Shown here: piece after piece, positions 19,901 to 29,366 of the stretch | Layout of the letters: each line of letters starts with the position of its first letter | Position numbering within the stretch: the stretch's first letter is position 1 | Origin: Planctomycetota bacterium | GTDB taxonomy: Bacteria; Planctomycetota; Planctomycetia; Pirellulales; UBA1268 | Assembly: GCA_003669585.1 (NCBI GenBank) | Contig: QWOQ01000003.1 | Span: 90,945 to 154,944 of the forward strand | Direction of reading: 5' to 3' | Length of the DNA stretch: 64,000 nt | Notes under the pieces: generated by a model | The model's input: the letters and a program-made list of their open reading frames with translations, nothing else | Told to the model about the DNA's origin: nothing | Databases searched by the model: none | Translations under genes and position numbers: made by a program

Positions 19901-22173
19901 TAGGCTGTTTGCAACGGCTGATAGAGCAACTCCAGTCGATCGCGTGCCACAGAGATCGCTTGCATAATCTGGTGATCGGTCACCTTGATATTGGATTGTG
20001 CCGAAGAATCGTAGGATTGCTGCAACACTTGGTTTAGCTCGTTTTGTGTTGCAAAGAGCTGTTCCCAGTTGATTTTACGAAAGCGAAACGCGGTTGGATC
20101 GAAGTCGTTCTTTGCGCGAGATTCTTCTGAGATTGCCAGCACTCTCATTTCACCTACCCACCATGCCGTCAGCCAAGGCAAGTCGCTATTCACCGTGTCG
20201 GCATAGCGAAGTGCGCGGGCGGCAAGATCGCTCATCGTCAGCACCTGGCTGAAAAGCTGGTCGCTCTCCTCTACGAGTTGGGCGGCACGGGCGAGCGACG
20301 CTGGATCGCCGACAAAAGTCAGATCGATCGCCGACCGCATTTTATTTCGGGCCTCGATCTGCGGCGTAAAAATTCGCGTGATCGCATCGGTGCGCACGTC
20401 GCTCGGATAGAGGGCATCTTGCGACCGACTCGCCAGCCGCACCAGTTTTCCAACCAGCGAGGGAGCGTTGGTCCACACTTCATCGTCAACCCACTGGTAG
20501 AGCATGCGAGCCAGATGCAGCGAAAGTGGTTCAATCCCGTCTTGATCCGGCCTGTATCCGATCGATTCCAGCAATCGCCCAAGCATGGTGCGATCAATGG
20601 CGTTGCCTGCTTCGACCTGCTCGGCCAGCCAACCGCGTGCAATCCTGGCTCGCAGCATCCAGAGTCCAGGATCTGTTGTGGGCTTGTTTTGGAGCTTTGG
20701 CGCAGGATCGGTCGGTGGCGAGAGAACGTATTGTTCCAGTTCTTTTTTCCAGAGTATTTCGGATTCCTCCGACTGGCGGTTCGCATTCTTTTCGGCCAGT
20801 GCTTGCAGGCGAAAGGATGGCAGATTCGCTGCCGCGTCAAGTCGTGAGACTCGCAGGTCGTTCTCGATTCGCTCGACCATTGTTTCCAGTCGCAGCAAAT
20901 GGTCTGAGTAGGCAACGCCAGCACTGCGCAGAATTTCGGCTCTCAAAAGGAGTTGTTGATATTGCTGCCACAGGCTCGGCCTTTCCATGATCACCGTTTC
21001 GCGAAGAACTGCCGCAGTTTTCCAGTGCGACTCAAGCCACCAGTCGTGGTCGATTCTGGGCAATGCATCGACTGAAATGGGGGCAGCGGTGCGTGGATTC
21101 CATGAAGTTGCCCATGCCAGCGGTACGGTATGCGTAGTGGGGCTGATCGCTGGAAAAATCTTAGGCGTTTGACGTTCTCCACGGTTGTCATTCGCCCAGC
21201 GATCGACAGCGCTGGTGACATAGGCCGCCAACTCGCCGAGATCGACCTTGCCATCTCGGTTGCCAGTGGGCTTATTATCAGCGGCGCCTTCGAAGCCAAT
21301 CGAAAACTCACGTGCAAAAGGCGTAGATGACTCCAGATCGCTCCAGTGCGTGACCTGGCCTGGTCCCGAAGACACCATCACCCACAGTCGCTGGTGCGCG
21401 GCGGCTTCCACTGCGGCTTCCACTGCGGGGGCAAAGCCACCGTCCAAAACTCCCAGTGGCCACTGATTGCGAGGCTGGCAGGCGTCGAGCACAACCAGAA
21501 TACCGACGCGCGCCGGCAGCGCTGCACGGATCTCACTCAGGAAAGTGTCCAGTGAAAGATACGATTCTTCCTCATCATGACTGGATATCGAGGATGTTTC
21601 AGGAGGAATCAGACAGGGCTTTCCATCCTGATTGAGCGTGCCGAGCATCGAAAGGTAAAGCACAACCATGTTATTGCTTGGCCCGCCGGGACGCACCGCA
21701 GTGAGACGGTTTTGAAGCGCGGTGGAGATGGTTTTTGCACTGCCCTCGATGAGCGACTGGCTTTCATCGAAAAAAAGAGCCGATTTTCCATGAAATAAAC
21801 TTGCTGCCGATCGTGACAACCGTTGGAGTTGCTGCCGATCCTCTTCGGCCATCACGATCGGACCCAAAGGCGCGCGGTAGGTCGTGGCAAATACCGCCAC
21901 GATCGGCACCCGGTGTTTGAGCGATAAAAGGGTCCAGATCAGCGTGACGGCTAACCCAATCGCAATAACGGAGAGACCAATGCGGCGCCCAAGGAGCAGA
22001 GTTGATTGCAGGTTAGAAACATTTGCATTGGGCTTTTCTCGCCACGATGTGCGTCCCCAAGAGCGGGCGGACGGAGTCAAAGGCACAACGGGCTTGTCTG
22101 GCGAGCGGGGCTTACTCGACGACTTGCCTTGCCAAGAGACTCGCCGCTGTGATGAGTCGTTTTCAGGTTCCAT
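16963..22173 (-). CDS. Giant membrane-anchored protein: caspase-like domain, helical region, VWA domain, beta-rich tail
   Basis: The 1736-residue protein has a basic cytoplasmic tail of about 66 residues and one span (IGLSVIAIGLAVTLIWTLLS), so nearly all of it should be outside the cytoplasm. Residues about 90-390 resemble a C14 caspase-like domain: the Cys strand is kept (ILVVLDACQPRN) but the usual SGHG histidine loop reads LYLSMLG, so catalysis is doubtful. An EF-hand-like loop (NRDGKVDLGEL) follows. A long helical stretch spans about 400-1000. A von Willebrand A domain spans about 1170-1375, with the metal-site motif VFDCSGSMG and ILVVTDGAND. The C-terminal 350 residues look beta-sandwich-like. 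It is last of three leftward genes divergent from tssK; I infer a T6SS envelope component. Confidence 0.78.
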   Translation of the reverse strand: MEPENDSSQRRVSWQGKSSSKPRSPDKPVVPLTPSARSWGRTSWREKPNANVSNLQSTLLLGRRIGLSVIAIGLAVTLIWTLLSLKHRVPIVAVFATTYRAPLGPIVMAEEDRQQLQRLSRSAASLFHGKSALFFDESQSLIEGSAKTISTALQNRLTAVRPGGPSNNMVVLYLSMLGTLNQDGKPCLIPPETSSISSHDEEESYLSLDTFLSEIRAALPARVGILVVLDACQPRNQWPLGVLDGGFAPAVEAAVEAAAHQRLWVMVSSGPGQVTHWSDLESSTPFAREFSIGFEGAADNKPTGNRDGKVDLGELAAYVTSAVDRWANDNRGERQTPKIFPAISPTTHTVPLAWATSWNPRTAAPISVDALPRIDHDWWLESHWKTAAVLRETVIMERPSLWQQYQQLLLRAEILRSAGVAYSDHLLRLETMVERIENDLRVSRLDAAANLPSFRLQALAEKNANRQSEESEILWKKELEQYVLSPPTDPAPKLQNKPTTDPGLWMLRARIARGWLAEQVEAGNAIDRTMLGRLLESIGYRPDQDGIEPLSLHLARMLYQWVDDEVWTNAPSLVGKLVRLASRSQDALYPSDVRTDAITRIFTPQIEARNKMRSAIDLTFVGDPASLARAAQLVEESDQLFSQVLTMSDLAARALRYADTVNSDLPWLTAWWVGEMRVLAISEESRAKNDFDPTAFRFRKINWEQLFATQNELNQVLQQSYDSSAQSNIKVTDHQIMQAISVARDRLELLYQPLQTAYADTCENLATGAPDTAQTLGAIERALAVPLIQGADRMRLLRRSRDLKRRFLFVTNPQIREKEPQEQPTGGTKEAVAGWVNWRETFVHPLVPIFSGHTIGEGAMPSDSIAFAKTIGMQLFSIREAARSLPAAIAEFEREKARVGSSGDAGELTRASFIGDEELFARRLAVITGHRLTLEEVPIVLKNLAAAWHDRLLFAATSRIEDFWAALSADETPWYFKSARSLLEASVDIVRSTGIAHGDSRRRELEQRLLDLHERSLEYATLEQSPNRIILFPPDFQSDVPANRVHLSPARGVPAGIASLWLAPSVNAPPLVVAKAVTNTSDDLLRKPVARLPFPIGANEQSTELEWKIDSSGAEFFSQTEESVLDMVVWYRGHRIVRGLPVMKADAVRTIEWNALAPQQPRVTVRGDLPRNQSVAIVFDCSGSMGQKLLDGRTRMEAGREALFEVLDLISKAGGWNASLWLYGHRTQWSRDTAAGRYKAGLTAAGILARDTTVKDGKPFSLLPGNDVEQIIDMQPLSPVEVLRIRSLVDAIKPGGETPLYLAINEALRADFAGPNPGPGHILVVTDGANDQTGGTITTYSDVLRTLSRTNFRRPEPVRIDVIGFNLMPGKYDRELRLQELKSLAKDSAGKFFEATDPAKLAASLRQSLRIVRWHVEGGAASRQDVEIDEAFRLPLSIGGRTETYDVMLNAGSSSPRRRVAVSGAEGLELFVAGRGRGLEFRRYEGGTEQGLRDSQENLRDPVDPSRRWFIGAHLAKREGTTVSFPISLQNGDPTSFSPRPVEMWVEVTPKTASGVAVSPYIFYDIAYEPSRPVPVMNLVAKHWPAVATSANIKTWFRFVAATPEVSIAMNELVPGVERVFEIQSLPGSFVRMTVLPPTLPNELRLNVIETHPSPTAEHLPCLRVAVSPGCQKAVHITEPGTGRVRHEFIVATVDGQLASDVRVTITDRQRIVADAITLPLVDGVRASLGVPVPLE

Positions 22174-22298
22174 GGATAAAGATCAAAGACGATGAAAGAA
22201 GCCAATGAGTACTCGAAAAAAAAGAAATCTCTTGACAGGCTTATGAGTAGATCATTTTAAGATCAATGCGAACAGAGAGCGGATAGGATGCTGACGTA

Positions 22299-23900
22299 TT
22301 AAGCAGCTCTCTTCGATGATTTTGCACTGCTTGAGAGAGCGGTGCTGATTGGAAGGTTTCCCAGAGCTTTTGACGAGGACAATCCTCGATGAAGACGAGT
22401 GTTCTGCGCGGGTCGAACAAGAGAGATTGATTTGAGGGGTTGAACGTCAACACAGGTGTTCGGCGCATCGTTCTGCCGGCCAGAGCAGGTAACCAGAAGT
22501 ATTAAAAGCCCCATCATCAGTGCGCTCGCAAGGGCCAGTATCACAATAAATTTTGAGTTTTTGGCATGTCCATCAACGACCCCCAGTTTCGACATGGACT
22601 GATGAGGAACGGTCGCTTTTTTCGAATCGAGTGTGCTCGACCCAGGAGCGGTTGGAAAAGAGGAAGAGGCTATTTTTGAAGAGAGAGACTCACCTATCAT
22701 GTGACGTGCTTCGGCGATGCTGTCGAACGAAAGAAGCTCTGGCAACCATCTCGAACCAGAATTATCAGCGGCAAGAGATGCTTCGAGCGTTGGCCACTGA
22801 ATCAGTCGAGCTACTCTAGGCTTGGTCTTTTTGGGAGGAGCGGCAGCAACAACCACCGAAGGTTCTGAAGAAACTTTTCTCGGCGGGAGAAGATCCTTCC
22901 ATGCACGGCTTCTTGAATCAACAGTTTGATATGTTTGCGAATCGATGGCTTCTGCGACTGCTGCGGTGGCTTCACGATTCGCTGCAGGCACACGGCTTTG
23001 CGGAGAGATTGGATCGGGCTCGGGAGCTGGCAGAGGAATCACTTCAAAATTTCCAGCAGGTGGCGCAGACTCTGGAACCACTCGATACGAGGGTTCACAG
23101 TCTCCGGTATCGCCGCCGAGCGTTTCAAATTCTTCCGGCGGTGCCATTTCTCGCAGGCCAGTGATTCCAGCGCCGTTACACGCTCCGCCGTTACAGCTCT
23201 GGCAGGCATTGAGCGCCTGTTCTGCCATGGTGCGCACGCGAGTGCTGGTTTCGAGAAAGCAGCCTTTTTCGTCGCGTCCATAGGCAAGTTCAGTGAGCTT
23301 GGCTCGCATTTCTGGGCTGCAGCATGGCCCTTGCCCATTGCCGCCTGGGCAGTCGGCCTTTGGATCATTTTCACACTCATTGGGTTTGAGTTTTTCCTTG
23401 AGTTTTTCCTTGAGTTTTTTGTGTTCTTTGGGTGGCAGTTTGCCACACAAGCGCTCTAAGCAATCGCAGAATTTCTTTTCAATCTTTTTCTTGAGATCAC
23501 ACAAGGCATCGCTGCAACCCTTTGCCTTGGCCGATGCGAGTTTTTCTTTATTGGATTGACAGGAACTCGCCGTCTGCAAAACAGCTTTAACGGCCTCGTA
23601 TCGAACCGGCTCATCGGGATCGCTCATGGCTGCGATGAGTGCAGGCCCAACTTCCGGATGTTCTGGGGTGCAGCCCATCCCGGCCAGATATTGCAGAGCC
23701 TTTTTCTTTTTGCAGATTTTATGCTTTGCCGCTTTTGCCTTGGCCGCAGCTTGAATGGCAGGGTCTGAGGATTGCTGATCGGCCCCAATCCCAAGCATGC
23801 TCCAGACTGTGGATGTCTGGGCAGCGACCGGTGACGCAAGGACGGTTACCAAAAACGCAAAGAGCGTTCCGAGAACGATCCGTCTATGTTGAGATCCCAC
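22299..23900 (-). CDS. Cys-rich, HEAT-like exported membrane protein
   Basis: I choose the GTG at 23900, which has AAGGAGG about five bases upstream; a TTG at 23924 is the longer option. The product of about 533 residues has a signal sequence (VLGTLFAFLVTVLASPVAA). A HEAT-like stretch follows (PEVGPALIAAMSDPDEPVRY, EAVKAVLQTA), then a Cys-rich region of some 20 cysteines with a lysine-rich KLKEKLKEKLK repeat. A Pro-rich linker comes next, and a C-terminal span (IVILALASALMMGLLILLVT). A HEAT/Cys-rich ectodomain tethered by a late span is unusual, and I know no named family. It sits between the two giant genes on the same strand, so it is probably part of the same envelope assembly. Confidence 0.72.
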   Translation of the reverse strand: MGSQHRRIVLGTLFAFLVTVLASPVAAQTSTVWSMLGIGADQQSSDPAIQAAAKAKAAKHKICKKKKALQYLAGMGCTPEHPEVGPALIAAMSDPDEPVRYEAVKAVLQTASSCQSNKEKLASAKAKGCSDALCDLKKKIEKKFCDCLERLCGKLPPKEHKKLKEKLKEKLKPNECENDPKADCPGGNGQGPCCSPEMRAKLTELAYGRDEKGCFLETSTRVRTMAEQALNACQSCNGGACNGAGITGLREMAPPEEFETLGGDTGDCEPSYRVVPESAPPAGNFEVIPLPAPEPDPISPQSRVPAANREATAAVAEAIDSQTYQTVDSRSRAWKDLLPPRKVSSEPSVVVAAAPPKKTKPRVARLIQWPTLEASLAADNSGSRWLPELLSFDSIAEARHMIGESLSSKIASSSFPTAPGSSTLDSKKATVPHQSMSKLGVVDGHAKNSKFIVILALASALMMGLLILLVTCSGRQNDAPNTCVDVQPLKSISLVRPAQNTRLHRGLSSSKALGNLPISTALSSSAKSSKRAA

Positions 23901-24055
23901 AGCCCCTCCTTGAGCGTTTTTCAAGACTCTAGGGTGAGATCGTCGGATACGCTGGGTAAACTTCTCCGATCATCGAAGAAAACCGGTCACACGAAAATTG
24001 CCGATCAATCTGAAGGCGCCGCTTGCACGATTTGTAACGGCCGTAGCAAAGCGAG

Positions 24056-27000
24056 TTACTTCAGTGGCAAAAGCGCGCTGGCCGGTGGTGCCGGTGGCGG
24101 GCTGACCACGACGGGCACAATTTCAGAACGATAATTTTGGTTTCGAATTGGGCCGGTTGCCTGCAGTTTGTATTCCCCTGCGTCCACGTCAGAGAATTTG
24201 AACTTCCCTTCTTTGTTGGTCTTGATGGGCTTTGGAGCGCTCGGGCCGTCGGCCGTGACCAGAACACCCGCCTCTCCTTTGCCATTCAAAATAACCCGGC
24301 CTTCGATGCAGTTTTTGGCGACCATAGCGGACGCAATCAACCAGACGCGATCCGGGGGATCTGAAAGCCCCGCTCGATCAAATGCCCGCACAAGCAAAAG
24401 AGTTTGCTTGCCTGGCGGAAGCATTGTCGTAACGACACGTAGTTCGTACATGCCGCCTCCTAAAGAGACTGCCGGTTGCCACGCCTCGGGTGATCCATTG
24501 CCTTTGGTATCGATTCCCCATTCAACCCGGTCGACTCCAGAAACTCCTGGTAGATGTTTTGTGGCTGCCGTTGCAAATGATTCTCGCTGATCATCGATTA
24601 CGCGGACTGGAATCACCAGCGGCTTACCAACAGAGACATTCATGCTCGGGGGAGCCTCCACCACGGGCCCCCTGGCGTCAAACACCATCTGACGCTGGTC
24701 GGCCAAGGGTTGCTGAACGCCCGGGATTGATAGTCTTGCCTGCGCAAGAATATCGATATTTTCAAAACCTTCTCCGGAGGCATTGATTTTCCAGTCTTGC
24801 ACAGTGGTCATCACGGCAAGCGTTCCCGGAACAACCGCCTTGTCGCGCACAAATTCGACCTGTCGATCAGCCGCCGCACTCCAGACCACACGCTCTTCGC
24901 GAGGAGCGTTTCCGTCTCCACGATCTTCGCGAAGGCTCAGCGATACGGTGCTTGTGGCGACACCATTTTTCATTCGAAACGAATCCGGAGGTGCATCGAC
25001 TGCCACGCTGAATCCAACGCTGGCAGCCGGGGCTTTAATGAGAGTTTCTTTCGCTATCGGATCGATAAAAGAAATATTGCGCCAGTCATACTGCGCGCCT
25101 TGCCTCTCGCCGTCAGTGGCTTGAGAACAGTCGACGGCCATCACCACTGCGCGTGGATATCCATCAACATCAATGGCCAGCCACACCCGACCAGATCGAT
25201 CGGAACCATTCCATGCTGCCACCAGCACATCGGCAGGACGTGAAGGCGTGAGAAGAGCCTCGCTTTTTTGCATCTCGATCGGCTGGCGACCGATCACCGG
25301 AAAAATGGAGAGCGGCTTCATTGAAACTCGCATGCCATTCGGAGGCAAATCCGCCCCTTTTCTGGCAGTGTCGCTGGCCCTCACTTCGACAGTGATCGTG
25401 CGTTCGCGACTGTTCCAGATGGCCGTTGGAACAAGAAGCGTACGGGGATGCTCGACTTCAAAACAAAGTCGTGTGAGCCAAGCCCGTGGCGGTTGTCCGG
25501 CCGTGATTTCTCGTACGAGTACGGCAACGTCAGGTCCGATTGGAATGGGAGCAGGAGCGGGCGGGGCGGCAGCCGGTGGAGTGCCCGCTGGGGCAGGCAG
25601 CGGCAAGATCGCAGGGGGCACTATTTCGGGAGGCAGTGGCAGGAACGTTATCGATTGTGAAACTGGCAGTTCCACTTTTGCAATTGCCGCCATCTTTGCA
25701 AGCGAGGATGTACCAGCCACAATTTGAGCGGCTGCTTCTTTCCAATCCTTTTCCCGGGCTCCAGGTTGCTGGCTGGACGCAACGGAGTAGACCTCGACTG
25801 ATACGGTGCGGGGGAGAGAGGCTTCGTTTTCGAGTCCTAGCTCCCACGCCGTGACTCGGCCCGACAGGCAAGGCAGTTGCACGGTCGATTGGACCAGAGC
25901 ATCTGACGAAACGGAATCCGTTAACACGCGAGAGCGGAGCCAGCCGTTGCCAGTTGCCGCGTTTGCGACTGGAGTGCGACGCACCGACAGTGTGACGGTG
26001 CGCTCCGACGGAAGGTTGACATACAGCTCAGCCTCCTCGGTTCTTCCCCCAATCTCCAGAAGGGCTCGCAACCGCACCTGCCCATTGAGATCAGACTCTG
26101 TCGCTTTTCGGTTTGGCAGTAGTTCCAGACGCAGCCCTTCTGCTCGCAGCGGAAGATCAGACAACATGCTGCCTCGATTCGGATCGAGTATGCCACCGCC
26201 GCTTGCTCGCACCTGCATGTCAGCCGGATCGTAACGGAGACGAAGCGTTGCGTTGACGGGCAACTTCTTTTTATCACGACCACCAAACACGAGTCTGAGC
26301 AACGTAGGCCTCTGAAATTCCATCGCAACGCCATCGATCGGCTGCAAGACTATTCCAACGGCATCCACAACTGCCCAGCGAGGAATGGAAGCGATTTCAA
26401 CGGTGGAAAGATTCTCTGCATCACGCGGGTCGAGAATGCGAAGCAGTGCCGCGCCACGATCGGTTTCCGTGAAGCCACTGGAACTGATTGTTGTCGAATC
26501 GACTTCAGAGGCAGCTTTGAAATAAAGTTGAGAAATTTTTGCTGCCAGTTGAAGAATTTCCTGGACGGCAACTTTTTCGTCACTTACAAATGAGGCGAGC
26601 GACTCGCAGGCCTTTCGAACGTCCGCGATGTCGCGGATTGTTTTGGCAATCTCCGGTGGCGCGCGAGACGTTGAATCGGAGAGGATGCCGGCGGCATCTA
26701 CGATTGCCGCGAGGCTGTCGACAAGCACTGCAATATTCGCAAGATCAATGCGTTGAATGCGAATAGGTGCTTCGGGCGGCAAGGGGACTCGTCCAACTGC
26801 CAAAAGCATGGACTGCCCTTCTGATGGCAGTTCGTTTGATCCAGCATCCATCCCGGATGATTGTTCCCCAGACAGAGTCGCTTGCGCACTTGACTGGATC
26901 ATCGCCAGAAGCGAATCCCGCCGAGGCATTGATAAAAAAGGAAGTCTCAGGGCCGCGGAACACTCCGTATACGAAACGGTGGATTGATTGATGGCTCCGC

Positions 27001-29173
27001 TGTCGAGCAGGTTGACAAACAAAAGATCGACCAATGTATTGAGTCTGGTGACAAGTAAGGAAACGCTTCGCGAAGCGTCGTCCAAAGGATCCAGCCGCAG
27101 CGGCTCTTCATCGGGCGAAGCAATTGAGGGAAACCCATTGATGATTGAACTCAATCGCGCAACCTGCGAGATGGCAGTGCGAAGAGTGCCGGGTTCGATC
27201 GGCGGTGTGCCAGAGCCGCCCGCAAAGATGGCGTTCAGATGGACTGTGGCGAGCAATGAGACGACGGCGTCGTTGCGCACAGCGAGCGCATTGCGAAATC
27301 GCGGTGGAGCATTTTCCCAGGCCTCAAAAAAATGTTTTGATTCAGCTTTTCCGAGCGTTTGCTGGAGAGAGACAATCGGCGACGAGCGAATCCCAACAGC
27401 CTCCGCGGTATTCGAATAAGCCGAAAGATTCGCCAAATCAGTGGTGAATTGATCGAGGAAAACATTCGTTCGCAAAGAGCCCGAATCCTTTTGGAGAACT
27501 TGGAGCTGTGCGGAGCCTGCCAAAGCCACAAGCTCGGCCCAGAGGTGCGGCGCGAAATCAACTAAGGCTGGTCGCACTTCAGATGCTGGTGCCTGTTTTC
27601 GACGAGAGTTTTGTTGCTCGATCAGTAGCCAAAGGTCAGGAGGCAACACTTCTGGCTCGGGTGGGGGTGGAGGGATCGCTGCCGGTGGCTTTTCGGGCAC
27701 AGCGGCTGGCGCGGGCGCAGCGGCAGCCGGTGGTGTGCCCTCCGCAGGTGGCGAGGCTGTGCTCGCGGCAGCCGTCGGAGTCGCTGCGGCAGCAGCGGGC
27801 GGTTCCCCTGCCGCTGGAAATGCAGGGCCGGCGTCTGGCTTGGCAGCATCTTTTTCGGCGGCCGTCAGAACCACGCCGGCGGAAAACCTCGTTGCATCCA
27901 AACGCAACGACTTGCTTGCTGGCTGAAAAAGAGCCGGTTGCCGGTCACTCGCGGCGGGTATGGCAGCCGATGTTTTTGGCAAAGGGTTTTGCACGGGACC
28001 GGCTGGAGACTTCTGCGGCGGCACCGACGCAGGCTGAGCTGCTGGAGAGGATGGCTCAGCTTTTTTTTCTGGGGCAGTCGGCTCCTGTTTCTCCTGACTG
28101 GGCTTCTCTGAGGCAGCCTTGTCTTTCGCAACTTTTTTCTTTGCCGTTGGCACTCGCACAACCGGAATATTTGGCGGCACCGAGGAGAGCGGCACGCGAC
28201 CTACGCCGAGCTTCCACACCACGGGATTTTGAAGACTGCGACCGCCGCTCGATTGTCGAGCCCACTGACTTGTCCAAGCGGAAACAAAACGGAGGAGTTC
28301 GTCGAGTTCCACCAAAAGATCCCCATCGCCCCAAGGAGCTGCGTCGGCTGCTCCCGAAAGACCGAGTTCCAGCGATCGAGCAAAGAACGTGCGTCGCTCG
28401 GGTAAATAGATTCCCGAATATTCAAACAGATCGTGAGACCCAACAACCCAGTTTGCGCCTGTAGCTTTTCTTTGAGGCTCTGCAAATTCATCGTCGAGCA
28501 TCTTCGGAACCAGTCCTGCAATCACGCCGGCGCGAGGATCCCAGCGAAGATCTCCGAAATCGATTGCGATTAACGTCGTCGATGACGATTCACGACCGAT
28601 CGATTCGACAAGCTCTCGCATCGGTACAAGACCCCGAGGCCGCTCCCCTTCGATTCGGAAGTCACTGGCAATCAGACAAACCTTATTATTGAGAGGGTCG
28701 GTGCGTTTGATCCCGTCTGCATCGAGCGAAGGTGGAGCAACCATCGACTGTGCTCGCACGTAGGCCACCAACACATCCTTCGATCGTAAAGGAAGATTGA
28801 AAAGACGACTGCCGAGTTTCTCCCGGATGGCAGCGGATGTTTCAAAACCAACTAAGTGCACTGAATCGGTTGTTTGATCGGTTGGAAGCGAGTGCGCCAG
28901 CGACGCGGCCAAGGCGGTCTTGTCTTCGTTGGCAAACGGAACTGCTACGAGCGAACCGATCCTGTACTGATCGATGACGAGAGAAACGAACGCCGTCTTC
29001 CAGGTGAATAATGGTGCCAGAAGCAGAGCAACAATCACGCTGACAAGAACAACCGCAGCAAGAATAAGCCCGAGGATTAACCCGACGCGCCGATATTTTC
29101 GTTGTGGACTGGCATCGGTGGATGTTCCTTTCCAGCGAACAGTTCGAACAGGCGCGGCATTGGATGGTGTCAC
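24056..29173 (-). CDS. Giant membrane-anchored protein with degenerate caspase-like domain, Pro/Ala linker and C-terminal carboxypeptidase-regulatory-like domain
   Basis: The 1705-residue protein starts at a GTG with AAAGG nine bases upstream. A short basic tail and one span (VGLILGLILAAVVLVSVIVALLL) are followed by a large ectodomain. Residues about 90-330 match the caspase-like region of the 1736-residue protein in order, but the Cys strand reads LIAIDFGDLR and the EF-hand-like loop is reduced to DGDLLVELDEL. A Pro/Ala/Lys linker covers about 330-525. A helical region, beta-domains and a second Pro-rich spacer follow near 1190. The last 80 residues (EGRVILNGKGEAGVLV...FSDVDAGEYKLQATG) look like a carboxypeptidase regulatory (transthyretin-like) domain. 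It is divergent from tssK and shares its 170-190-base promoter gap. Confidence 0.76.
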   Translation of the reverse strand: MTPSNAAPVRTVRWKGTSTDASPQRKYRRVGLILGLILAAVVLVSVIVALLLAPLFTWKTAFVSLVIDQYRIGSLVAVPFANEDKTALAASLAHSLPTDQTTDSVHLVGFETSAAIREKLGSRLFNLPLRSKDVLVAYVRAQSMVAPPSLDADGIKRTDPLNNKVCLIASDFRIEGERPRGLVPMRELVESIGRESSSTTLIAIDFGDLRWDPRAGVIAGLVPKMLDDEFAEPQRKATGANWVVGSHDLFEYSGIYLPERRTFFARSLELGLSGAADAAPWGDGDLLVELDELLRFVSAWTSQWARQSSGGRSLQNPVVWKLGVGRVPLSSVPPNIPVVRVPTAKKKVAKDKAASEKPSQEKQEPTAPEKKAEPSSPAAQPASVPPQKSPAGPVQNPLPKTSAAIPAASDRQPALFQPASKSLRLDATRFSAGVVLTAAEKDAAKPDAGPAFPAAGEPPAAAAATPTAAASTASPPAEGTPPAAAAPAPAAVPEKPPAAIPPPPPEPEVLPPDLWLLIEQQNSRRKQAPASEVRPALVDFAPHLWAELVALAGSAQLQVLQKDSGSLRTNVFLDQFTTDLANLSAYSNTAEAVGIRSSPIVSLQQTLGKAESKHFFEAWENAPPRFRNALAVRNDAVVSLLATVHLNAIFAGGSGTPPIEPGTLRTAISQVARLSSIINGFPSIASPDEEPLRLDPLDDASRSVSLLVTRLNTLVDLLFVNLLDSGAINQSTVSYTECSAALRLPFLSMPRRDSLLAMIQSSAQATLSGEQSSGMDAGSNELPSEGQSMLLAVGRVPLPPEAPIRIQRIDLANIAVLVDSLAAIVDAAGILSDSTSRAPPEIAKTIRDIADVRKACESLASFVSDEKVAVQEILQLAAKISQLYFKAASEVDSTTISSSGFTETDRGAALLRILDPRDAENLSTVEIASIPRWAVVDAVGIVLQPIDGVAMEFQRPTLLRLVFGGRDKKKLPVNATLRLRYDPADMQVRASGGGILDPNRGSMLSDLPLRAEGLRLELLPNRKATESDLNGQVRLRALLEIGGRTEEAELYVNLPSERTVTLSVRRTPVANAATGNGWLRSRVLTDSVSSDALVQSTVQLPCLSGRVTAWELGLENEASLPRTVSVEVYSVASSQQPGAREKDWKEAAAQIVAGTSSLAKMAAIAKVELPVSQSITFLPLPPEIVPPAILPLPAPAGTPPAAAPPAPAPIPIGPDVAVLVREITAGQPPRAWLTRLCFEVEHPRTLLVPTAIWNSRERTITVEVRASDTARKGADLPPNGMRVSMKPLSIFPVIGRQPIEMQKSEALLTPSRPADVLVAAWNGSDRSGRVWLAIDVDGYPRAVVMAVDCSQATDGERQGAQYDWRNISFIDPIAKETLIKAPAASVGFSVAVDAPPDSFRMKNGVATSTVSLSLREDRGDGNAPREERVVWSAAADRQVEFVRDKAVVPGTLAVMTTVQDWKINASGEGFENIDILAQARLSIPGVQQPLADQRQMVFDARGPVVEAPPSMNVSVGKPLVIPVRVIDDQRESFATAATKHLPGVSGVDRVEWGIDTKGNGSPEAWQPAVSLGGGMYELRVVTTMLPPGKQTLLLVRAFDRAGLSDPPDRVWLIASAMVAKNCIEGRVILNGKGEAGVLVTADGPSAPKPIKTNKEGKFKFSDVDAGEYKLQATGPIRNQNYRSEIVPVVVSPPPAPPASALLPLK

Positions 29174-29366
29174 GTCGACAGACCTTTACGCTAGAAAATA
29201 AACCCATTACTCAAAGAGACAGAAAAAAAAGCAATGCTTGGGTTAGAGTTTACCAACTTCGCTGCAATTGATACGATATGACTTCAAAGAATTAAATTAG
29301 CGTCTCGCTCGTTGGGACATCGATCAAACTTGTCGCGACTCTTGTTTGTCGCTCGGATTTCATGTC

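Noticed and set aside
27508..28464. Plus-strand open frame of 318 codons opposite the Pro/Ala-rich linker of the 1705-residue protein
   Set aside because: The linker's biased GC-rich codons suppress antisense stops; the product is Arg/Gln-rich and shadow-like.
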